Assembly: GCA_900073065.1 (NCBI GenBank)
Contig: FJOG01000046.1
Span: 297,812-361,811, forward strand
DNA length: 64,000 nucleotides
Direction of reading: 5' to 3'
Origin: Phialocephala subalpina
Taxonomy: Eukaryota; Ascomycota; Leotiomycetes; Helotiales; Mollisiaceae
Shown one piece after another: positions 59,207-64,000 of this stretch. The notes beneath the pieces were generated by a model, which worked only from the letters and a program-made list of their open reading frames with translations, was not told where the DNA came from and did no database searches. The translations under genes were made by a program, and so were the position numbers. The first letter of the stretch is position 1. Every line of letters starts with the position of its first letter.

Positions 59207-60545
59207 CTCGAACTCAATTGGAAAATAAAAATATGAGAATGAAGTTTGAGGGGAAAAAGTCTGGGTTGCCCCTCATTTTGGGGAGGAATCCAACTCCAAC
59301 TTGATGACAGTGACCTTGTCAATGTTGTCAGCACTTAAAATTGGGCTATCTCAGTTACGACGCACTGTTGGTCAAACCACGAATCATCAGCGTTTGCCAG
59401 ATAGAACATAACCTTTTTTTTTTCTTACGAAGAGTTCGATTTGACTGGTCCTGCGATGATAATGGAGTTTCAACAGCGAGATGCAGACCTGGCACCTTGC
59501 GTCGTAAACTCCTCGCACTCGACCACGAGACGACAACTGTCGCCCAGAGGGATGGAAATTTCAGAATGAATAGCCACCTCATCACGCAGACATGAATGCC
59601 ATACATCCACATCTGCCACGACGAAAGCATCTCAAGGAGCAGTATCCCAAGCGGTGGAGGAGGGTAGGCGTGGACGCGGGGTACCCCTAGGTACCCATCG
59701 AGCTCAAAGGCTGCTATCTGCGACATCACAATGACTTTCGAGTCAGGTAGTCCGTACATTGACCTATCCCATGATGCACATTCTCGCAAAGAATATCATA
59801 CTTCGTGGGGACGTGAATCTCATCAATGTGAAGGAAGTTTACAGGCGAGTGTTCTTATGATGAAACGTGCACCCTGAAAAAGCCTAAGGTTAATCGTTCG
59901 GTTAGCGTATCGCTTGGCTTCAGTTCATCTCAGACGGCACCGAGACGTCCCGCGATGTCCCTTTCATCTCATCAGTCTCAAGATCACGACTTCATTCCCA
60001 TTCCGGCTCAAGTCTGATGCTCCATCAAAGATTGCATGCCATTCTGCCTATGATCCATTACCTTCTCTATCGCCAGCTTCATTCTTGGAAACGTCATCGT
60101 CGCGCTTCAAGTTAAACACAATGTTCGTTATCATCATACTGGCCAGTGGACAGATCCCCAAACAATACCAGAAGCTTGATCTTTCACAACCGGCATCAAC
60201 CTCGCACGTCGTCAATGTCTCTTTTCAATTGGGAAACTACAGTGTTTACTTTCAGCTCGTCTGATTTAAAGTTAGCTTAAATCCTCTGCCGGGTTGACAG
60301 TACCCCCATTTCATACGTTGTCTCATATAGCATGAGCAAGATCTTCCAATTACCATGCACTTTAACCTAAATGTCACGTCTCGAGTCGAGCCTCATCACC
60401 ATGCAGTCCAATGCTGTATATATCATTTCCCAGCCGCTTCCATCTCTCCCATTCCGTGTCCTCTCCTTTTGAAGATCGCTCGAAATGTTGGTTTGTGAAT
60501 ACTTGATGTGTTCCTTTCCCGCGTTGTCTCCCTCATGATCTTCCC
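59207..60545. other. Intergenic region between divergent genes
   Basis: About 1.3 kb. Minus frame 59355-59789 is open for 144 codons but has no exon borders or conserved pattern and was not called. Confidence 0.45.
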
Positions 60546-62108
60546 ATGGGCGACTTCCAAGAGCCAAAGACCCCAAAGGTCGAAACGGCCTTGATGCAAA
60601 CAACACGGGTTGTACACGTCAAGCAGCCGGCGCCACCACCGCAGATACCTTTTGTTGACGCCGATGAGAAGTTGCCACCCTTGACGGCAAGCAGCAGCGA
60701 ATCCAGCTTTACATTTAAGAAGCCGACAACAGAAATGTCTTACGTCGACGAGAATGTCCCACCTTCAACTGCGAGTAGCAGCAAATCCAGCTTTACTTTC
60801 AAGGTCCCACGAGTGCCACGTGCCGTTCCTAGGACACCAAAAATACAGCAGAGCATCATCACATTCAGCTTCGGCAGCAAAGCACCGTCGGTCAACACGT
60901 CAGTCCAGACAACCGATACACTAATATTCGGCCTTCGAAGGAAACACTTCTATGCCTATATCGGCGCATCCATCGTCCTCTTCCTCATCAGCGTCATCAT
61001 CGGACTCACCGTCCTTTCAGGAGCCTCCAAACCTTTCATCCCACCCTTCGCTGGCCTCGCGGTCTCTACACTTCTTCTCCCCAATTCCTCCCAGCAGACA
61101 GCAGCACTCTTCTTCCAAGATTCCAGCACCAATGCCCTCAATCTCCGCATCAGCCCAGATGTCGACAGTCTCCCCTTCTCACCACCCCAACGTCTCGACC
61201 TCATGAAGAACCAATTCCCAACGCAGAATCTCTCTCTATCTGCTACCTCATTCGCAAGCATGAATGGCTTCAATTCCATCTTCCATCAACTTTTCTACGT
61301 CATGGATGAAGGCATCATGGTCATGAACTTGTCCTGTCCTTCCATCTCGCCTGCTCGATGCGAGATGATTAGCAACGAGATGATCTCGAACAACCTTTTG
61401 CCGACCATGGCGCCAGACTCGGGCATCGCTGCCGTGTATCTCGGTATGGGACCGGATCAGGGATGGAGAGTATTCTACCACGCCGACGACTATGCGATCT
61501 CTTCCGTCTCATACCAGAACGGGAAATGGAACTCAACGGGTCAAGTGATGGGTAGCAAGGCAGTGAGAGGAAGCAGTATCGCAGCTGTGACATTCGGGTC
61601 GAATATTGAGGTCATCTACGTCGGCCAGACGATGAATATGTTGTTTGCTGTTGAGAACATGAATGGGATTTGGATGCCTCGTAAGTCTTCCCTCGCACCC
61701 GCTTCCAGTTGTCGAGAGTTTGGGCTGACGATGAATACAGCGACGATGCTCACCACCCTCCAACCACATTCGTTCTCCCCAACATCTTCCCTGACCCTCT
61801 CATGGGCCTCAACCGCCGATGTCCTACTAGCATACTACACCGGCACCGATAACTCCATCTACCAATTCGTCGGACGCTCGGCCTCGACCCTCAACTTCGC
61901 AACAGCAATGTCTACCAACTCCACTGGTCGTACCACTCCGGGCTGGACGAACACTGCAGTTCCTGTTACGAAGGGTGGAGGTGGGGTTGTGAGTATCGGG
62001 TTTGATGACCAGATCATGGTGTTTGGTGAGAAGCGTGCGGGAAGGGAGGTCGAGATGAGTAGTTTAAATACTACTAGCGGGGTGTTCTTGCCTGGTGTTG
62101 CGATCTAG
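60546..62108 (+). CDS. Single-pass membrane protein with lectin-like ectodomain
   Basis: Exons 60546-61680 and 61741-62108 with a 60-bp intron (GTAAGT...CAG) give 500 residues. The N-terminal 130 residues are Ser/Pro rich and hold a duplicated block (LPPLTASSSESSFTFK and VPPSTASSSKSSFTFK). One hydrophobic segment (IGASIVLFLISVIIGLTVL, near 140-158) acts as a signal anchor, so the C part would face outward. That part has repeated beta motifs such as GWRVFYHADDYAISSVSYQN and IEVIYVGQTMNMLFAVE, similar to blades of fungal fucose-lectin-like propellers. Sugar binding is inferred, not shown. The intron is a multiple of three with no stop, so a retained form of 520 residues is possible. Confidence 0.8.
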   Translation: MGDFQEPKTPKVETALMQTTRVVHVKQPAPPPQIPFVDADEKLPPLTASSSESSFTFKKPTTEMSYVDENVPPSTASSSKSSFTFKVPRVPRAVPRTPKIQQSIITFSFGSKAPSVNTSVQTTDTLIFGLRRKHFYAYIGASIVLFLISVIIGLTVLSGASKPFIPPFAGLAVSTLLLPNSSQQTAALFFQDSSTNALNLRISPDVDSLPFSPPQRLDLMKNQFPTQNLSLSATSFASMNGFNSIFHQLFYVMDEGIMVMNLSCPSISPARCEMISNEMISNNLLPTMAPDSGIAAVYLGMGPDQGWRVFYHADDYAISSVSYQNGKWNSTGQVMGSKAVRGSSIAAVTFGSNIEVIYVGQTMNMLFAVENMNGIWMPRKSSLAPASSCREFGLTMNTATMLTTLQPHSFSPTSSLTLSWASTADVLLAYYTGTDNSIYQFVGRSASTLNFATAMSTNSTGRTTPGWTNTAVPVTKGGGGVVSIGFDDQIMVFGEKRAGREVEMSSLNTTSGVFLPGVAI

Positions 62109-62829
62109 GATGGTTCTGACGGTTTGGGATGAGTTATGATACCAATGCTGTATATTTTGTTTGTTGATGGCTATCTCCTCTTTTTTCGCTGTCTGTCAGG
62201 AGTCTGCTTGTGGCGTTTGCTGATGGATTGTGATGCCTTATTTCATCGTAGTATATGTGTCTTAATTATATTTTGATCACCGAGCCTTTTTCACCGTTTC
62301 AAATTCTCGGGCTCGTATCCCAGTTCCAATGAAGCGGTCACATAGATACTCAGTGTTCCTTTCCTTTCCTTACCTGTTTCTTTGCTTGGGACCTGGGAAT
62401 GAGGATCGTGGCACCCGACAGCTAAAATCACGAAGGCTCTAATGCGTTCTCTGGCTGCCATATTCTTGCGAACGTTAGGCGTTCTTGTTAAAGCTTAGCG
62501 AATGGCGATGCTCGTGGCTGGAAACAGCAGTGGGTAGCAGCCAACCAGGGGATGCCATCTCAGCCCGGATGAAACATTTGCAGACTTCCACAAGCGGCCC
62601 CCATGCTCTCGAGATACTGCGCCGCTGAGGATGTCGAATCAGACAGGATACCTAACAAGTTTTCACGCATCTCCATGCATAAGCAGCCAACATATGAAAT
62701 CCGCGAGCCTCAGCCTCTTGCAACACGGGAAGCAGACAATGCTCGCAAGCCAAGCCCAACCTAGGCCTTCCTCTTGAAAAATTTGCCATTTAAGAGCCTA
62801 CTACGTCGCTTGAAGGGTCTGGAAATCCA
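62109..62829. other. Intergenic stretch
   Basis: No supported gene; contains the 3' end of the lectin-like gene and the promoter of the next. Confidence 0.45.
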
Positions 62830-64000
62830 ATGGATTCAGCAGCAAGGTCAAGCATCTGCCGTCTCGTTCCTACGACTATAGAGAGATGGTTGTCGCAATG
62901 CTCAAAAAGCTCCCCGCCATCGCTATCGTCCGGTACACTCGATGCATCTCAAGTTGGCGCCGGATCTCGAAATTCTTCAACCGCAATAGATGGAGAGCAT
63001 TAGGTACACCTGCCACCGCTTGCCATCACCGCGACTTTGTTGGCTTTAAACTTCTCCTATACCTACTTTGGGATCGCCGGAGCCAGTGGCCAGAATGTCA
63101 GCTTTAACGCCCTCCAATTCGCAGCGAAGTTTCATGAAATCTTGATTATAATGTCTTTGTCGATGGTCGCCATGAATTATATCCAGTATGAGTTACCTAC
63201 TCGAGGGCTATCGCTAGGCGGGATTTTGGCAGGCTTTCAGATTTCCAGTCTCACGTCCCTTTGGAGTCCTGGCCTTTGGACCCGTTCGCAAAGCTTCAGA
63301 ATCCGTCGCATTCTGTTCCTGCTCTTTATCATCATCATAGTGGTCCTAGCCGCTATTTTTGGCCCCTCATCGGTCATCTTAATGCTGCCTTCTATGGGGT
63401 GGTGGGATACAGGACCTTACCAAATAGTAGGCAGTTCATTGCCGGTTCAATTATTCTTTATCGGAAATGAATCTACTTTATGGCCTTCCCAGATTACACT
63501 TGCCAATTTCTCGCCGCCAGATTGCAACTTCTCTAGTTCCTCTATCCCGGAACATTGTCCTGCGGGAGGCCTCTCGACTCTTTTTGATCAATTATTTCCG
63601 GAACGAATACATAATACGGAGCTAAACCTGATGATGAAGATAACTGGCACCGTTCAAGATTACAATCGGATACTAACAGGTGCATACTCTGATGTTCAGA
63701 CAGAACCTGGATCGCGCTACTTAAGCCAGTCGATTTCCACCTCCGTTGGCACCTTATTGGAAGAATCTTCAGTATGGTACAAGTACACCCAGATAGTGGA
63801 ACAGAAACTCAAATTTGGAGTATCTTTATGGGATGGGTCTCAACCTCTAGCACCTCAGGCTCTGTCTATATGCCTCGAAAGACCCGTGGTCATTGGACCT
63901 GACTTGAGGACTTTGAATGACAGCATTCAATTGTCATTCCCCAGCATGGACGGCCAAAATTGGACTACTGATATGAGTTTTCTTTATGCATTAAGTCAAA
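62830..64000 (+). CDS. Large fungal membrane protein, 5' part (runs off the window)
   Basis: The ATG at 62830 opens a Ser-rich N-tail (MDSAARSSICRLVPTTIERW). A TAG in the same frame lies at 63001-63003; a 51-bp intron 62953-63003 (GTTGGC...TAG) removes it and keeps the frame. After it the frame stays open for about 330 codons to the window end: VHLPPLAITATLLALNF (TM1), FNALQFAAKFHEILIIMSL and MVAMNYIQYELPTRG (TM2 region), LGGILAGFQISSLTSLWSP, ILFLLFIIIIVVLAAIFGPS (TM3), then a long extracellular, Asn-rich domain. The layout matches a widespread, uncharacterised ascomycete membrane-protein family with TMs before and after a large loop. The 3' half is outside the window. The donor GTTGGC is weak, so a genuine nonsense mutation is the alternative. 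Confidence 0.75.

Noticed and set aside
59355..59789. 144-codon minus frame upstream of the oxidase
   Set aside because: No domain, no exon borders, and a poly-T/poly-K tail consistent with chance.
1..64000. CRISPR arrays, bacterial operons, phage or plasmid features
   Set aside because: No spaced direct-repeat arrays and no ribosome-binding-site gene strings; introns and families are fungal throughout.

Overview
The window reads as nuclear chromosomal DNA of a filamentous ascomycete. The class is not proven; a leotiomycete-like fungus fits. The reasons are short GT-AG introns (about 40-85 bp, several with a CTAAC branch site), transposons carrying RIP-type mutations (CpA to TpA), and fungal families such as Clr5, lipase-NACHT-ankyrin, DUF6594, SUR7/PalI, LaeA/UmtA-type methyltransferases and a group II G-alpha subunit. 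Two N runs (8168-8800, 41967-42559) mark assembly gaps. Gene models are exon joins read by eye that keep the reading frame; no search was run.

Left accessory region (1-18 kb): the C-terminal tail of a HET-like protein, then a caspase-like (peptidase C14) gene cut twice, first by a small inverted-repeat DNA element (1544-2149) and then by a RIP-damaged Ty1/copia retrotransposon (2344-8885). Removing each element at its target-site duplication restores the frame across the junction. Next come a SET-domain gene with a frameshift inside its catalytic motif, an intact seven-exon lipase-NACHT-ankyrin (NLR-like) gene and, upstream on the same strand, a Clr5-domain gene. HET, caspase, NLR and Clr5 families are typical of fungal non-self recognition and cell-death repertoires, so this arm looks like an accessory, decaying immune-type region.

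Core region (20-44 kb): housekeeping-type genes, namely a group II G-alpha subunit, an omega-amidase-like nitrilase with two candidate starts, a 2568-residue MFS transporter with a disordered N-tail of about 1895 residues, an RRM-like unknown protein, a UmtA/LaeA-type methyltransferase and an FAD monooxygenase (a possible small tailoring pair), a coiled-coil fragment beside a gap, and a SUR7/PalI four-TM protein.

Right region (46-64 kb): a three-exon unknown protein with a possible degenerate retropepsin-like domain and a poly-T frameshift, a DUF6594 membrane protein, a short peroxiredoxin-like protein lacking the first cysteine of its motif, and an ankyrin gene split by a Tc1/mariner element that itself carries two hAT-type foldback MITEs. 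The region closes with a small secreted protein, a BBE-type FAD oxidase, a membrane-anchored lectin-like protein, and a large membrane protein running off the window. The strongest findings are the layered insertions in the caspase and ankyrin genes, the RIP record in the copia LTR pair, and the immune-type gene neighbourhood.
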